The notes: generated by a model from the letters alone, not told the origin. A stretch of DNA of 64,000 bases from an uncultured Oscillospiraceae bacterium (GCA_934589155.1 CAKTNP010000006.1:50967-114966); one strand, 5' to 3'. Shown: positions 1 through 9,564, counted from the first letter of the stretch. Made by a program: numbers and translations.

Positions 1-1350
1 GATCTCGTCGCACACCGCCAGGCCGATGCCGGAGCCCCGGGCCTTGGAGCTGCCCTTATAGAACTTCTTTTTGACCATGGGTAGCTCTTCCTCCGGAATG
101 CCGGGGCCGTAGTCCCGGATCCGGCAGACCACCCAGGTATCCTCGGCGTCGATGGAGGCGTCGATCTTTTTTCCCTCGTCGCCGTGCTTGGCGGCATTGT
201 CCAGAATATTCAGGAAGACCTGCCGCATGCGCTTGGCGTCGCAGGGCACCATGGGCACGTCCCCGTCGTTGTCCAGGTAGTTCAGCTCGATGCCCTCCTG
301 CTGGAGGCGGCTGCCGTACATGAACACCGTATCCTCGAACTCCGCCCGAATGTCGCAGGGCTCAATGTTCAGGGTCATGCGGCCGTCCTGGATCCGGGTA
401 AATTCCAGAAGCTCCATGACCATTTCCGTCAGCCGCTTGGACTCCCGGGAAATGATCCGGATGCCCCGTCTCGTTTCCTCCGGGTCCAGGGTTTCGGCGG
501 AAAGCAAGGTCTCGCTCCAGCCGGTGATGACCGTCAGAGGCGTCCGCAGCTCATGGGACAGAGAGGAAATGAAGTCCCGCTGGATCTTCTCATTCTGGCT
601 GATCTTGGTGGACATGTTGTTGATGGTGTCCGCCAGCTCGCCGATCTCGTCGTTGTATTTGGACTGGATCTGGGCGCCGTAGCTGCCTCCCTCGATCCGT
701 TTGGCAGTGGCGGTAATCTCCGCCACCGGCTCCAAAATGGAGCGGATATAATAGCTGCTGCTGAGGAACACCGCCGCCACGAACACCAGAGCGCACAGCA
801 GGGACACTGCCAGCATCAGAAGGATCTGGCTGTCCGCCAGGCGGAGGCTGGTCACATAGCGCAGGACGCCGATGACCTCCCCGTTCTGATAGACCATGGG
901 GGTGGACACCGCCATGATGTGCTCCCGGGTAGATCCGTCCCAGCCGGAAAAGCAGGCCTGGGCGCCGCTGTCCAGGGCCTCCGTCACATCCGACGGGGCC
1001 TGGGCCTGGGCCATAACGGGACCGTAGGAGGAGGCCACGGACCGCCCCTGGACGTTCCAGAACTGAAGCTCCAGGGAATCCTTCTCCTCAAAGCTCTCGG
1101 CATAGCGGATGCAGGACTGGTAATATTCGTTGTAGCTCTGGTTCACATAGCCACGGAAAAAGTCCGCCGTGGTGCTGCCCCGGTAGCGCATATCCGCCTG
1201 CATGGTGGAGTAATAGTATCCGGCGAAGGCCATGGACACCGCCAGCACCGCCACCAGGGACAGGGCCACCACCAGGCTCACCGTATGGGTCAGCCACCGG
1301 CGGCGCAGGCCCTTGAGCTGCATTTTTTCCGTCAGGCGGCTCAAGTTCAC
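1..1350 (-). CDS. Sensor histidine kinase, C-terminus cut by window edge
   Basis: Membrane sensor kinase that would phosphorylate the response regulator encoded just upstream. I read it from a GTG at 1350 that overlaps the regulator stop (GTGA); an ATG at 1323 is an alternative. About 450 residues are visible: a transmembrane helix at roughly 22-45, an extracellular region of about 120 residues, a second helix near 165-190, a HAMP-like stretch, the H-box SHELRTPLT with the phosphoacceptor His near residue 266, the N-box (NILDNAAKHG) and G boxes (DYGPGIPEEE, GSGIGLAV). The last part of the ATP-binding domain lies outside the window. The ligand is unknown. The family assignment is secure. Confidence 0.9.
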   Translation of the reverse strand, partial: MNLSRLTEKMQLKGLRRRWLTHTVSLVVALSLVAVLAVSMAFAGYYYSTMQADMRYRGSTTADFFRGYVNQSYNEYYQSCIRYAESFEEKDSLELQFWNVQGRSVASSYGPVMAQAQAPSDVTEALDSGAQACFSGWDGSTREHIMAVSTPMVYQNGEVIGVLRYVTSLRLADSQILLMLAVSLLCALVFVAAVFLSSSYYIRSILEPVAEITATAKRIEGGSYGAQIQSKYNDEIGELADTINNMSTKISQNEKIQRDFISSLSHELRTPLTVITGWSETLLSAETLDPEETRRGIRIISRESKRLTEMVMELLEFTRIQDGRMTLNIEPCDIRAEFEDTVFMYGSRLQQEGIELNYLDNDGDVPMVPCDAKRMRQVFLNILDNAAKHGDEGKKIDASIDAEDTWVVCRIRDYGPGIPEEELPMVKKKFYKGSSKARGSGIGLAVCDEI

Positions 1351-2033
1351 GCACCCCACTTATAGCCAAAGCCCCAGACGGTGGTGATGTAAGTGGGATT
1401 GGCGGCATCCTCCTCGATCTTGATCCGGAGCCGCCGGATGTTCACGTCCACGACCTTCAGTTCTCCGTCGTAGTCCCGACCCCAGACGGAATTGAGAATA
1501 TCCTCCCGAGACAGGGCCCGGCCGGGATTCTGCATAAACAGCTTCAAAATGGCGTACTCCACCTGGGTCAGGCGGATCCGCTCGCCGCTCTTCTCCAAAG
1601 TGCGGTTCCGGGTGTTGAGGACGAAGGGGCCCTGGCTCAGAAGCTCCGCATCCACATTGCCATCGCCGCCGATCCGGCGGTACAGGGCATCGATCCGTGC
1701 AGTGAGCTCCGCCGGAGAGAAGGGCTTGGTCACATAATCGTCGGCCCCGGTCATGAGCCCCGTGACCTTATCCATTTCCTGGGTCCGGGCGGTAAGCATG
1801 ATGATGCCGATCTGCTTATTGGTGGCCCGGATGGTCCGACAGACCTCAAAGCCGTCGATGTCCGGCAGCATAATATCCAGAATGGCCACGCCTACATCCG
1901 GATTCTCCCGGAGCCGCTCCAGCGCCTCCGCCCCGGTGCCGGCCTCGATGGCGTCATATCCGGCCCGCTTCAGGTTGATGACCACGAAGCTGCGGATATT
2001 CACCTCGTCCTCCAGAATCAAAACCTTTTTCAT
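1347..2033 (-). CDS. OmpR/PhoB-family response regulator
   Basis: DNA-binding response regulator of 228 residues. The receiver domain (about 1-120) has the acidic pair D9/E10, phosphoacceptor D53 in ILDIMLPDIDG, T81 and K103 (TKPF). The C-terminal winged helix (about 130-226) carries the trans-reg-C pattern, including LSREDILNSVWG and VDVNIRRLRIKIE. It lies 14 bp after the lipoprotein gene and overlaps the kinase gene by 4 bp, so the three are probably one transcript. It is partner to the downstream kinase. Targets cannot be told from sequence. Confidence 0.95.
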   Translation of the reverse strand: MKKVLILEDEVNIRSFVVINLKRAGYDAIEAGTGAEALERLRENPDVGVAILDIMLPDIDGFEVCRTIRATNKQIGIIMLTARTQEMDKVTGLMTGADDYVTKPFSPAELTARIDALYRRIGGDGNVDAELLSQGPFVLNTRNRTLEKSGERIRLTQVEYAILKLFMQNPGRALSREDILNSVWGRDYDGELKVVDVNIRRLRIKIEEDAANPTYITTVWGFGYKWGA

Positions 2034-2047
2034 ATTCCAACTCTCTC

Positions 2048-3385
2048 CTATGTTTCACCTGTTTTCCAGGCAATTTGTATGAAATGGAACAGGGCTGTCA
2101 CATCCTCCTGCGTCAGGGTCCCGGCCTCGGTACCGGTGCCCAGGGCGGCGCAGTAGATCACGTCGTCCTTCCGGCCCAGTTCGAAATTGGAACTCTCCCC
2201 GGCGCGAGTCTCCCGGTCCTCACCGGAGAAAGCATAGATCGTAAAGAGCCGCTCCATGTTCCCCTCCGAATTCCAGAGGCCGAACACATAGCTGGAGGCT
2301 CCCGCCCCGTCGCCGCCGGGCAGCACGGAGATCTGATCCCGCCAGACCTCCGGCAGAACCACATACCAGCCCCCGGCGTAGTTGTGGTAAGTGGTGAGCT
2401 TATCCCGCTCCTCCCCGGACCGCAGCAGGTTGTACCAGCGGATCAGGCCCTGGGCCTCGCCGGTGTCCGCCTCCCCGCCCTCCTGGGGCAGGAGCTGGGG
2501 CAGCTCGATAAGGCCGTCGCCGTCCATATCTCCGGCATAGACATAATAGTTCCGGATGGTCTCCACACTGGTGCCGGACTCGCTGGACAGAGACACGTTG
2601 GTCAGCCGCCCGTCCACCATGGCATAGACATCCGTAATAATGGAATTTTCATCGTACACGCTGGCCACAAACACGGCGGGTGTCCCGGCGCACATATTGC
2701 CGGTGATGATCCGGCGGACCTTGTCCGCGGACACGGACATCATCGCCTCCGCCGAACGCTCCATGCCGTCATCGCCCCAGAAATAGAGTTCCGCCAGGCC
2801 CTTGCCGGTCTCCTCGTCCTGGGACAGGACGAACAGCTCCCGGCTGCCGCTGGAGGTCAGGTCCATGGTCAGGAATCGGGCATAGCCGGTGCTGAGGAGC
2901 CGCTCAGCCTTGCCGGAGCGGAAGCTGTACACCGCCAGGGAATGGGGTACCCCCTCCCCCAGCTGCCGGCCCACGATCAGCTCCAGGCCGGGTTCGCCGT
3001 CGATCTGTGCGTACTCTGCCTGCTCAAAGGCGGAACCGGAGCCCCGGAGCTCCGCCAGGACCTCATAGCCCGCCTCGGCCCAGTGGAACACGAAGATCCG
3101 CAGAGGATCCGTCTCCCCGGCGCTCTTGGCAAAGAGGATGGCCTCCTCCCGGCCGTCGCCGTCCAGGTCCGCCATCTGCAGGGTCTGCTGATTCTCCCCG
3201 AAGGTGGGGGCGCTGAACTTCAGCCCGGACATGACGGAATCCACGGCCTTCTGCAGGTCCTCATACTCCTGGGATCTGCGGGGCAGGCTGTACATCTGAT
3301 CCGTGGTCCGGATAAGGCAGCCGGTCAGCAGGGACGCCGTCAGGCACAGGAGCAGCGCAACTGTAAATTTCTTCCAAGCACTCAC
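2048..3385 (-). CDS. Secreted lipoprotein with FG-GAP/VCBS-like repeats
   Basis: Predicted exported lipoprotein of 445 residues. I start it at GTG 3385, which has GGAAGGGGG seven bases upstream; the upstream ATG at 3421 has no ribosome site. The signal peptide ends in the lipobox LLTGC (Cys23). The mature part has Asp/Gly-rich calcium-loop-like motifs (DLDGDGREE near residue 68, DMDGDG near 287) as in integrin FG-GAP or VCBS beta-propellers. It is first in the unit with the response regulator and kinase, suggesting an envelope sensor or client of the two-component system. That role is inferred from position only. Confidence 0.75.
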   Translation of the reverse strand: MSAWKKFTVALLLCLTASLLTGCLIRTTDQMYSLPRRSQEYEDLQKAVDSVMSGLKFSAPTFGENQQTLQMADLDGDGREEAILFAKSAGETDPLRIFVFHWAEAGYEVLAELRGSGSAFEQAEYAQIDGEPGLELIVGRQLGEGVPHSLAVYSFRSGKAERLLSTGYARFLTMDLTSSGSRELFVLSQDEETGKGLAELYFWGDDGMERSAEAMMSVSADKVRRIITGNMCAGTPAVFVASVYDENSIITDVYAMVDGRLTNVSLSSESGTSVETIRNYYVYAGDMDGDGLIELPQLLPQEGGEADTGEAQGLIRWYNLLRSGEERDKLTTYHNYAGGWYVVLPEVWRDQISVLPGGDGAGASSYVFGLWNSEGNMERLFTIYAFSGEDRETRAGESSNFELGRKDDVIYCAALGTGTEAGTLTQEDVTALFHFIQIAWKTGET

Positions 3386-3463
3386 GGCGCAGCCCCCTTC
3401 CAAAGTGATATTGTAACACAATTTTTACGGAAATGATAGAGGAAATGCACTATTTTGTCACCG

Positions 3464-6400
3464 TTATTTCAGCACAACGTTGTCATTTCCCAGGAGCCGC
3501 CGCAGCTCCTCCACCATGTCCCGGTCAAAGGCGCAGGCCTTTCCCATACGGGCCCGGGTGTCCGCGAAAAACAGGACCGCCTGGTTCTCCCCGGGGAACA
3601 TATTGAGGATGGCCCGGACCTTGGGGGTCAGGGGGCTGTCCTGACTCTCCAGCTTCAGATACAGCTTCTCGCCGGACAGGACCGCCGGGGCCGGAGCCTC
3701 ATCTTCCAGGGGCGGCTCGCCGTTTGCGTAGTCCGTAATGGGCCGGGCCCGGTTCACCACGATCTGGGGATCCTTTTCCTCCCGGACGGACAGGCGGCCT
3801 GTGACCACCACCACAGTGTTTTCCTTCAAGTAACCGCCGTATTCCTCCAGGATCCGGGAAAAGGCCAGCATTTCGATGGACCCGGTGTCGTCCTCCAGGG
3901 TCACATAGGCCATCATGGAATTGTTCCTCGTGGTCTTCATCTTCACATTCTGGACGGCACCGGCCACGGAAACAATCTGATCGTCCCGGAACTGGCGCTG
4001 CTCGTCCTCCAAAAGCTGGGCAATGGGCACCACATGGGTATTTTTGAGGTAAGGTCGGTAATCGTCCATGGGGTGGCCAGACAGGTACAGGCCCGTGGTC
4101 TCCTTCTCCATGTTCATTTTCTCGGAAGGGGTGAATTCCGGGATCTTGGGAATGGGGACCTCCGGCGTGGGATCCTCGTCTCCCAGCAGGGCGAACAGGC
4201 CCATCTGCCCCTCCACGTTCCGCTTGCGGCTGTCCGCCGCCGCGTCCATCATCACCTCATAAACCGACAGCATCTGGCTCCGGTACAGGCCGAAGCAGTC
4301 GAAGGCGCCGCACTTGATGAGATTCTCCACGGCCCGCTTATTGAGGTCCGTGTCCACCATGCGCTGGAAGAAATCCTCCATAGAGCGGAAGGGGCCCTCC
4401 TCCCGCTTCTTCATCAGTGTCTGGATCAGGCCCCGGCCGATGTTCTTCACCGCCGCCAGGCCGAAGCGGATGCCGCCGGGCTCCACTACGAACTTATCCT
4501 CGGACTGGTTCACGTCCGGCAGCAGCAAGGGAATGTCCAGCTCCCGGCACTCGGCAATATAGCCCGCGATCTTCCCGGCGCTGTCCAAAACGGAGGTCAT
4601 AAGGGCGGCCATATACTGGCGGGGGTAATGGCACTTGAGGTAGGCGGTCTGGAAGGCCACCACGGCGTAACACACGGCGTGGGACTTATTGAAGGCATAG
4701 TTGGCGAAGTCCACGATCTCGTCATAAATGGACTGGGCCGCCGCCTCGGAGACCCCCCGGGCCACGGCGCCGGGGATATTCTGCTCGGGGTCGCCGTAGA
4801 CGAACACGGTCCGCTCGGACTCAATGACCTTTTGTTTTTTCTTGGAAATAGCCCGGCGGATGTTGTCGGCCTGGCCCATGGTATAGCCCGCCAGGGAGCG
4901 GAATATCTCAATGACCTGCTCCTGATAGACGATACACCCGTAAGTCACCCGCAAAATGGGCTCCAAAAGAGGCGTCTTGTAAGTGACCTTCTTGGGATTC
5001 AGCTTATTGGAAATAAAATTGGGGATGGAATCCATAGGGCCCGGACGGTACAAGGCCACGATAGCCGTCAGATCCTCGATGGAGGTGGGCTTCATGCTGA
5101 CGCAGACCCCGGTCATACCGGCGGATTCCATCTGGAACACGCCCTGGGTCCGGCCCTCGGACAGCATGGCGTAGGTCTCCGGGTCATCGTCGGAGACCCG
5201 GTCCAGCCGGAATTCCGGCTCCGTTTTCCGGATCTCCTCCTCGGCATCCTGGATCACCGTCAGGTTCCGCAGGCCCAGGAAGTCCATTTTGAGAAGGCCC
5301 AGCTCCTCGATGGTGGTCATGGTGTACTGGGTCACGATGGTATCGTCGTTCCGGGACAGTGGCACATAGGACACCACGGGGGCATTGGTAATGACCACAC
5401 CGGCGGCGTGGGTGGAGGTGTTCCGGGGCATACCCTCCAAGGCCCGGGCAGTGTCGATGAGGTTCTTCACCCGGTCGTCCCCGTCGTACATCTCCTTCAG
5501 CTGGGGGGAGACCTTCAGGGCCTCGTCCAGGGTGATGTGGAGAGTAGTGGGCACCAGCTTGGCCACCACGTCGGTCTCGGCAAAGGTAAAATTCAGCACC
5601 CGGCCCACGTCCCGAATGGCGCCCCGGGCGGCCATGGTGCCAAAGGTCACAATCTGGGCCACATGGTCCGGACCGTACTTCCGGGTCACATAGTCAATGA
5701 CCTCGCCCCGGCGCTCCGGGCCGAAATCCGTATCGAAATCCGGCATGCTCACCCGCTCCGGGTTCAAGAACCGCTCGAAGATCAGGCCGTATTTCATGGG
5801 GTCCACTTCCGTGATGTGCAGGCAGTAGGCCGCAATGGATCCGGCGCCGGAGCCGCGGCCCGGGCCCACGGGGATCCCCTGGCTCTTGGCGTAGTGGATA
5901 AAGTCCCAGACGATGAGGTAGTAGTTCACATAGCCCATCTTGCTGATGACGGAGATCTCATAATCCAGCCGGGTCTTATAGTCCTCCGGCGCCTGGGGAT
6001 ACCGCTCCCGGAAGCCCTCATAACACAGGTTCCGGAAGTATTCCTCATTGGTCAGACCATCCGGCACGTCAAAGGCGGGCAGGTGGTATTCATGGAACAC
6101 AAACTCCACATTGCAGCGCTCCGCAATGCGGACGGTATTTTCAAAGGCTTCCTCCAGACCGGGGAACCGCTCCTTCAGCTCCGCCTCGCTCTTGAGGTAG
6201 AACTCTTCCGTCTCAAAACGCATGCGGTTGGGATCGTCCACGGTCTTGCCGGTCTGGACGCACAGGAGCACGTCCTGGATCTTGGCGTCCTCTTTCCGCA
6301 GGTAGTGGGCGTCGTTGGTCACCACCAGGGGCAGGCCTGTCTCCTTGGACAGCCGCAGGATTCCCTGGTTCACCGTCAGCTGCTCCTGGATGCCGTGGTC

Positions 6401-6925
6401 CTGGAGCTCCAGATAGAAATTATCCGGGCCGAAAATGGAGGACAGATCCAGGGCGTAGGCCTTGGCCCCCTCATAATCGTTGGCCAACAGCCGCTGGGGA
6501 ATTGCCCCCGCCAGGCATGCGGACAGGCAGATCAGGCCCCGGCTGTGCTGCCGCAGCAGGTCCAGGTCGATCCGGGGCTTGCCGTAAAAGCCGTCCAGAA
6601 AGGCGGCGGACACCAGGGCGCAGAGGTTCTGATAGCCCTCCATATCTTTACACAGCAGGACCATGTGGTTAGACTCGTTGTCAATGCCGTGGACCCGGTC
6701 CTGCATCCGGCGGGGAGCCACATAGACCTCGCAGCCGATGACGGGCTTGATGCCCGCGGTCTTGGCGGCCTTATAAAAATCAATAACGCCATACATGTTG
6801 CCGTGGTCCGTAATGGCAACAGCGGTCTGGCCCAGCTCCTTGGCCCGGTCCATGATGCTGCCGATGCGGCAGGCGCCGTCCAGAAGGCTGTATTCCGTAT
6901 GAACGTGAAGATGCACAAAACCCAT
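3464..6925 (-). CDS. dnaE: DNA polymerase III subunit alpha
   Basis: Replicative DNA polymerase catalytic subunit, 1153 residues, close to normal DnaE length. In order it shows an N-terminal PHP domain (VHLHVHTEYSLLDG at the start), the polymerase core with GPGRGSGAGS and the catalytic aspartates in PDFDTDF near residue 397, the fingers/thumb region with FNKSHAVCYA, the tandem HhH region, and a C-terminal OB domain (about 980-1080). Clostridia usually also carry PolC, so this may be the second, DnaE-type polymerase. It starts 9 bp after whiA and is the last gene of the murB-whiA-dnaE unit. Confidence 0.97.
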   Translation of the reverse strand: MGFVHLHVHTEYSLLDGACRIGSIMDRAKELGQTAVAITDHGNMYGVIDFYKAAKTAGIKPVIGCEVYVAPRRMQDRVHGIDNESNHMVLLCKDMEGYQNLCALVSAAFLDGFYGKPRIDLDLLRQHSRGLICLSACLAGAIPQRLLANDYEGAKAYALDLSSIFGPDNFYLELQDHGIQEQLTVNQGILRLSKETGLPLVVTNDAHYLRKEDAKIQDVLLCVQTGKTVDDPNRMRFETEEFYLKSEAELKERFPGLEEAFENTVRIAERCNVEFVFHEYHLPAFDVPDGLTNEEYFRNLCYEGFRERYPQAPEDYKTRLDYEISVISKMGYVNYYLIVWDFIHYAKSQGIPVGPGRGSGAGSIAAYCLHITEVDPMKYGLIFERFLNPERVSMPDFDTDFGPERRGEVIDYVTRKYGPDHVAQIVTFGTMAARGAIRDVGRVLNFTFAETDVVAKLVPTTLHITLDEALKVSPQLKEMYDGDDRVKNLIDTARALEGMPRNTSTHAAGVVITNAPVVSYVPLSRNDDTIVTQYTMTTIEELGLLKMDFLGLRNLTVIQDAEEEIRKTEPEFRLDRVSDDDPETYAMLSEGRTQGVFQMESAGMTGVCVSMKPTSIEDLTAIVALYRPGPMDSIPNFISNKLNPKKVTYKTPLLEPILRVTYGCIVYQEQVIEIFRSLAGYTMGQADNIRRAISKKKQKVIESERTVFVYGDPEQNIPGAVARGVSEAAAQSIYDEIVDFANYAFNKSHAVCYAVVAFQTAYLKCHYPRQYMAALMTSVLDSAGKIAGYIAECRELDIPLLLPDVNQSEDKFVVEPGGIRFGLAAVKNIGRGLIQTLMKKREEGPFRSMEDFFQRMVDTDLNKRAVENLIKCGAFDCFGLYRSQMLSVYEVMMDAAADSRKRNVEGQMGLFALLGDEDPTPEVPIPKIPEFTPSEKMNMEKETTGLYLSGHPMDDYRPYLKNTHVVPIAQLLEDEQRQFRDDQIVSVAGAVQNVKMKTTRNNSMMAYVTLEDDTGSIEMLAFSRILEEYGGYLKENTVVVVTGRLSVREEKDPQIVVNRARPITDYANGEPPLEDEAPAPAVLSGEKLYLKLESQDSPLTPKVRAILNMFPGENQAVLFFADTRARMGKACAFDRDMVEELRRLLGNDNVVLK

Positions 6926-6934
6926 AGTGTTCTC

Positions 6935-7831
6935 CTATTCCCCCGCCAGCTCAATGAGCCGCTGGAGCCGATGGTTCATGGCGGACTTGGTAATGGGGGG
7001 CTCCATCATGGCCGCCAGCTCCGTCAGATTGGCCTCCGGGTTCCGGAGCCGGGCCAGGGCCGCCTCATAGAGTTTCTTCGGCAGGCTCTCCAGCCCTCCC
7101 GTCTCCGCCAGGCGATGAATGGCCGTCAGTTGAGTCTGGGCGGCATCCACCACCTTGGAAATGTTGGCATCGTCGCAGTTGCATCGGCGATTGACCCGGT
7201 TTTTCAGTTCCTTTTCCACCTTGGCCTCCATGATGTTCATGGCGCTGACGGAGGCACCCAGCTTGGTGAGGAAATCTTCAATAGCACCGCTCTGTTTGAA
7301 ATACAGCACGCAGCTGCCGCCCCGGGCCGTGGTCTTGGGGTAAAAGCCCAGAAGCTCCTGGACCAGGGAATAGGTCTCCCGGCTCACGGCCTGGTGGCCG
7401 GTGGTCAGCTCCAGGTGGTAGCCCTTGGCCGGGTCCGTCACAGAGCCCCCCGCCAGAAAGGCCCCCCGGAGGAAAGCGGTCTTACAGCAGTCCTCCTCCA
7501 ACACCGCCAGGTTCACATGGAGGGTCACGCTGTCCCGATCGAAGCCGTAGGCGTCCCGGACGGCCCGGAGCTTTTCGGGGCTGTCCATGAGAAAGGTCTT
7601 TTTCGCCCCGGTGCTGACGGAGCGGACGGCGTCAAAGCCGAAGCCGAATGCCTTCTTGAACAGGATTGGCAGCATGGCGCCGAATTCCGGGCTTTCCGTC
7701 ACGATCTTGATAAGACTGCCGGAAAAGGTGTTGCAATAGAGCAAAATGCCGTAGCATTGGGCCAGGGCGCAGCAGTGCTTGGCCGGAAGGCTCCGGCACA
7801 GCTCCCCCTTCACGCCGGAGGAAAAGGACAT
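6935..7831 (-). CDS. whiA: DNA-binding protein WhiA
   Basis: WhiA homologue of 298 residues, full length. It begins MSFSSGVKGEL as in the family, has a degenerate LAGLIDADG-homing-endonuclease-like N-terminal half (RGAFLAGGSVTDP, YHLELTTG) and a C-terminal helix-turn-helix half (NLTELAAMMEPPITKSAMNHRLQRL). In Firmicutes WhiA affects cell division and chromosome segregation; in Actinobacteria it controls sporulation. The start has AAAGGAGCG upstream. It sits 22 bp after murB. The usual neighbours rapZ and yvcK/glmR are not between murB and whiA here. Confidence 0.96.
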   Translation of the reverse strand: MSFSSGVKGELCRSLPAKHCCALAQCYGILLYCNTFSGSLIKIVTESPEFGAMLPILFKKAFGFGFDAVRSVSTGAKKTFLMDSPEKLRAVRDAYGFDRDSVTLHVNLAVLEEDCCKTAFLRGAFLAGGSVTDPAKGYHLELTTGHQAVSRETYSLVQELLGFYPKTTARGGSCVLYFKQSGAIEDFLTKLGASVSAMNIMEAKVEKELKNRVNRRCNCDDANISKVVDAAQTQLTAIHRLAETGGLESLPKKLYEAALARLRNPEANLTELAAMMEPPITKSAMNHRLQRLIELAGE

Positions 7832-7853
7832 AGGACCGCTCCTTTCTATCTCT

Positions 7854-8765
7854 TTACAGCAAACGGATCTCCGGTTCCAACAGGATGCCGGAGGTCTCCA
7901 ACACCCGGCGCCGGATCTCCCGGATCAGGGCCAGCACGTCAGCCGCCGTGGCGCCCCCCAGGTTCACCACGAACCCGGCGTGCTTCTCCGACACGGCGGC
8001 GCCGCCGATGCAAAGGCCCTTCAGCCCCGCCTGGTCGATGAGGGCGGCGGCATAGCCCCCCTGGGGCCGCTTGAAGGTGGACCCGGCGGAGGGCAGCTCC
8101 AGGGGCTGGGAGGCCCTGCGCTTCTGGGCCAGGGTCCGCATTTCCTCCCGAATTTTCTCCGGGTCCCCGGGGGTCAAGGCGAAGGTCCCCGCCAGAATCA
8201 CACCCTTTTTCTCCGAAAAGGCGCTGTGGCGGTAGGAAAATTCCTGGGCTTCGCCGGAATAAGTTTCCGGCTCCCCGTCCAGAGTCATAAATTCCGTGGC
8301 GGCGGATACCTGCTTCATTTCCCCGCCGTAGGCTCCGGCGTTCATCATGAGGCCGCCGCCGACGGTACCGGGGATCCCATGGGCAAAGGCCAGACCGTTC
8401 AGGCCCAGGCTCTGGGCGAAGTTCGCCAGCCGCGCCATGGACACACCGGCCTCCGCCCGGATGGTGGTCTCGCCGGTGCGCTCTATTCCCTTCAGGCTGT
8501 CCTTGGTACAGATCACAAGCCCCCGGCGGCCCTCATCCCGGGCCAGAACGTTGGTCCCGGCTCCCAAAAAAGCCGGTTCGATCCCCGCCTGCTTGGCCGC
8601 CCGCAGAAGGTCCCCCATCTCCCCGGTGCTTTGGGGAAAGGCCAGGATCTCGCAGGGGCCGCCGATGCGGAAGGAGGTGTGCTCCGACAGAGGTTCCTCA
8701 AAAAGGAGCACCGTATCCGGGAATTTTTCCCGGAAAAACCGCTGTAAATCCGTCATATTCGTCAT
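7854..8765 (-). CDS. murB: UDP-N-acetylenolpyruvoylglucosamine reductase
   Basis: Cytosolic FAD/NADPH enzyme that reduces UDP-GlcNAc-enolpyruvate to UDP-MurNAc in peptidoglycan synthesis. The 303-residue protein shows the FAD-binding motifs RIGGPCEIL, LGAGTNVLARDEG and GIPGTVGGGLMMNAGAYGGE, then SYRHSAF and the substrate-site motif PSAGSTFKRP. The lack of an inserted loop before the C-terminus points to the type II (Gram-positive) class. I choose ATG 8765 because GGAGG lies six bases upstream; longer frames reach back to 8873 without support. First gene of the murB-whiA-dnaE unit. Confidence 0.97.
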   Translation of the reverse strand: MTNMTDLQRFFREKFPDTVLLFEEPLSEHTSFRIGGPCEILAFPQSTGEMGDLLRAAKQAGIEPAFLGAGTNVLARDEGRRGLVICTKDSLKGIERTGETTIRAEAGVSMARLANFAQSLGLNGLAFAHGIPGTVGGGLMMNAGAYGGEMKQVSAATEFMTLDGEPETYSGEAQEFSYRHSAFSEKKGVILAGTFALTPGDPEKIREEMRTLAQKRRASQPLELPSAGSTFKRPQGGYAAALIDQAGLKGLCIGGAAVSEKHAGFVVNLGGATAADVLALIREIRRRVLETSGILLEPEIRLL

Positions 8766-8793
8766 AAACGCCTCCGGGTGTGTAGTTACTATC

Positions 8794-8822
8794 AGTATAA
8801 CACACGGCCGGGCCCGACGCAA
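8794..8822 (-). promoter_or_regulatory. Promoter of murB-whiA-dnaE
   Basis: On the minus strand TTGCGT (8817-8822) and TATACT (8794-8799) are separated by 17 bp, 29 bp before the murB start codon. Confidence 0.6.
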
Positions 8823-8847
8823 GAAAATTTCCGCACATTTGCGCAAA

Positions 8848-8875
8848 AATGCCGCCGGAAATTCCGGCGGCATAG
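8848..8875 (-). terminator. Rho-independent terminator after J-domain gene
   Basis: Ten-base stem ATGCCGCCGG/CCGGCGGCAT with a 5-base loop, followed on the minus strand by TTTTTG. It separates the J-domain pair from murB. Confidence 0.8.
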
Positions 8876-8895
8876 TCTTTTGTGCAATCGATGCT

Positions 8896-9564
8896 TCAGC
8901 AGCAGAACCGGGGCCCGAAGCACAGGCAGAAGGGCAGGCAGAAAGAGGTGGGGTCTCCGAACAGGCCTGTAAAATCTCCGGCCCGGCGGCGGTAGACGGT
9001 GCCGCCGTTTTCCATCTGGTCCAGGATCTGCTGATACTCCGTTTTCTCCGGGGCCATGGAAATGGCCCTGCGGATGTGCTCGATGGCCGTGACCCGGTTG
9101 CCCAGGCTGTAATTGGCCATGGCGCTGAGGTAGTACCAGGTGTCCTTCCGCTCCCCGGCGGGGGTGCCGCTCAGGGCGTTGAGGGCCTCCTGATACCGGC
9201 CGTTCTGGATATAGCTATAGGCCGCCTGCTCCCCCGTGGAATTCCACCGGTCCGCCTGCCGGCGGGCCTGCTGCTCCTGCCAGCGGTACCACTGGCCGAA
9301 GGGATCGGAATTCTGGCCGTAGCCTCCCGCTCCATATCCCGTGCCGCCGGAACCGGAGCCATAGCCCCCCTGGTACTCCTGCTTAGGCGGATTTTTGATC
9401 TGGTCATAGGCCGCGTTGATCTCCTGCATTTTCTTGGCTGCAGCCTCGTCGCCGGGGTTGGCGTCCGGGTGGTATTTCTTCGCCAGCTTCCGGTATGCCT
9501 GCTTTACTTCCTCGTCGGTGGCATCGGGCGTCAGGCCCAGCACCGCATAGGGATCCTGTATCAT
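8896..9564 (-). CDS. J-domain (DnaJ-like) protein
   Basis: A 222-residue protein with an N-terminal J domain (about 1-65) with the HPD tripeptide in KKYHPDANPGD, a Gly/Tyr/Ser-rich linker (about 70-110), a helical TPR-like part (EALNALSGTPAG; ALGNR-type helices) and a short Cys-rich tail (LCFGPRFCC). It lacks the zinc-finger and C-terminal substrate domains of true DnaJ, so it is a specialised DnaK co-chaperone. The chosen ATG 9564 has GGGAGG upstream and overlaps the end of the DUF5685 gene by 4 bp, indicating translational coupling. Confidence 0.85.
   Translation of the reverse strand: MIQDPYAVLGLTPDATDEEVKQAYRKLAKKYHPDANPGDEAAAKKMQEINAAYDQIKNPPKQEYQGGYGSGSGGTGYGAGGYGQNSDPFGQWYRWQEQQARRQADRWNSTGEQAAYSYIQNGRYQEALNALSGTPAGERKDTWYYLSAMANYSLGNRVTAIEHIRRAISMAPEKTEYQQILDQMENGGTVYRRRAGDFTGLFGDPTSFCLPFCLCFGPRFCC

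Noticed and set aside
3455..8041. 1528-codon open frame on the plus strand
   Set aside because: Antisense shadow of dnaE, whiA and murB in GC-rich codons. Its translation is His/Gly/Val-rich with no domains.
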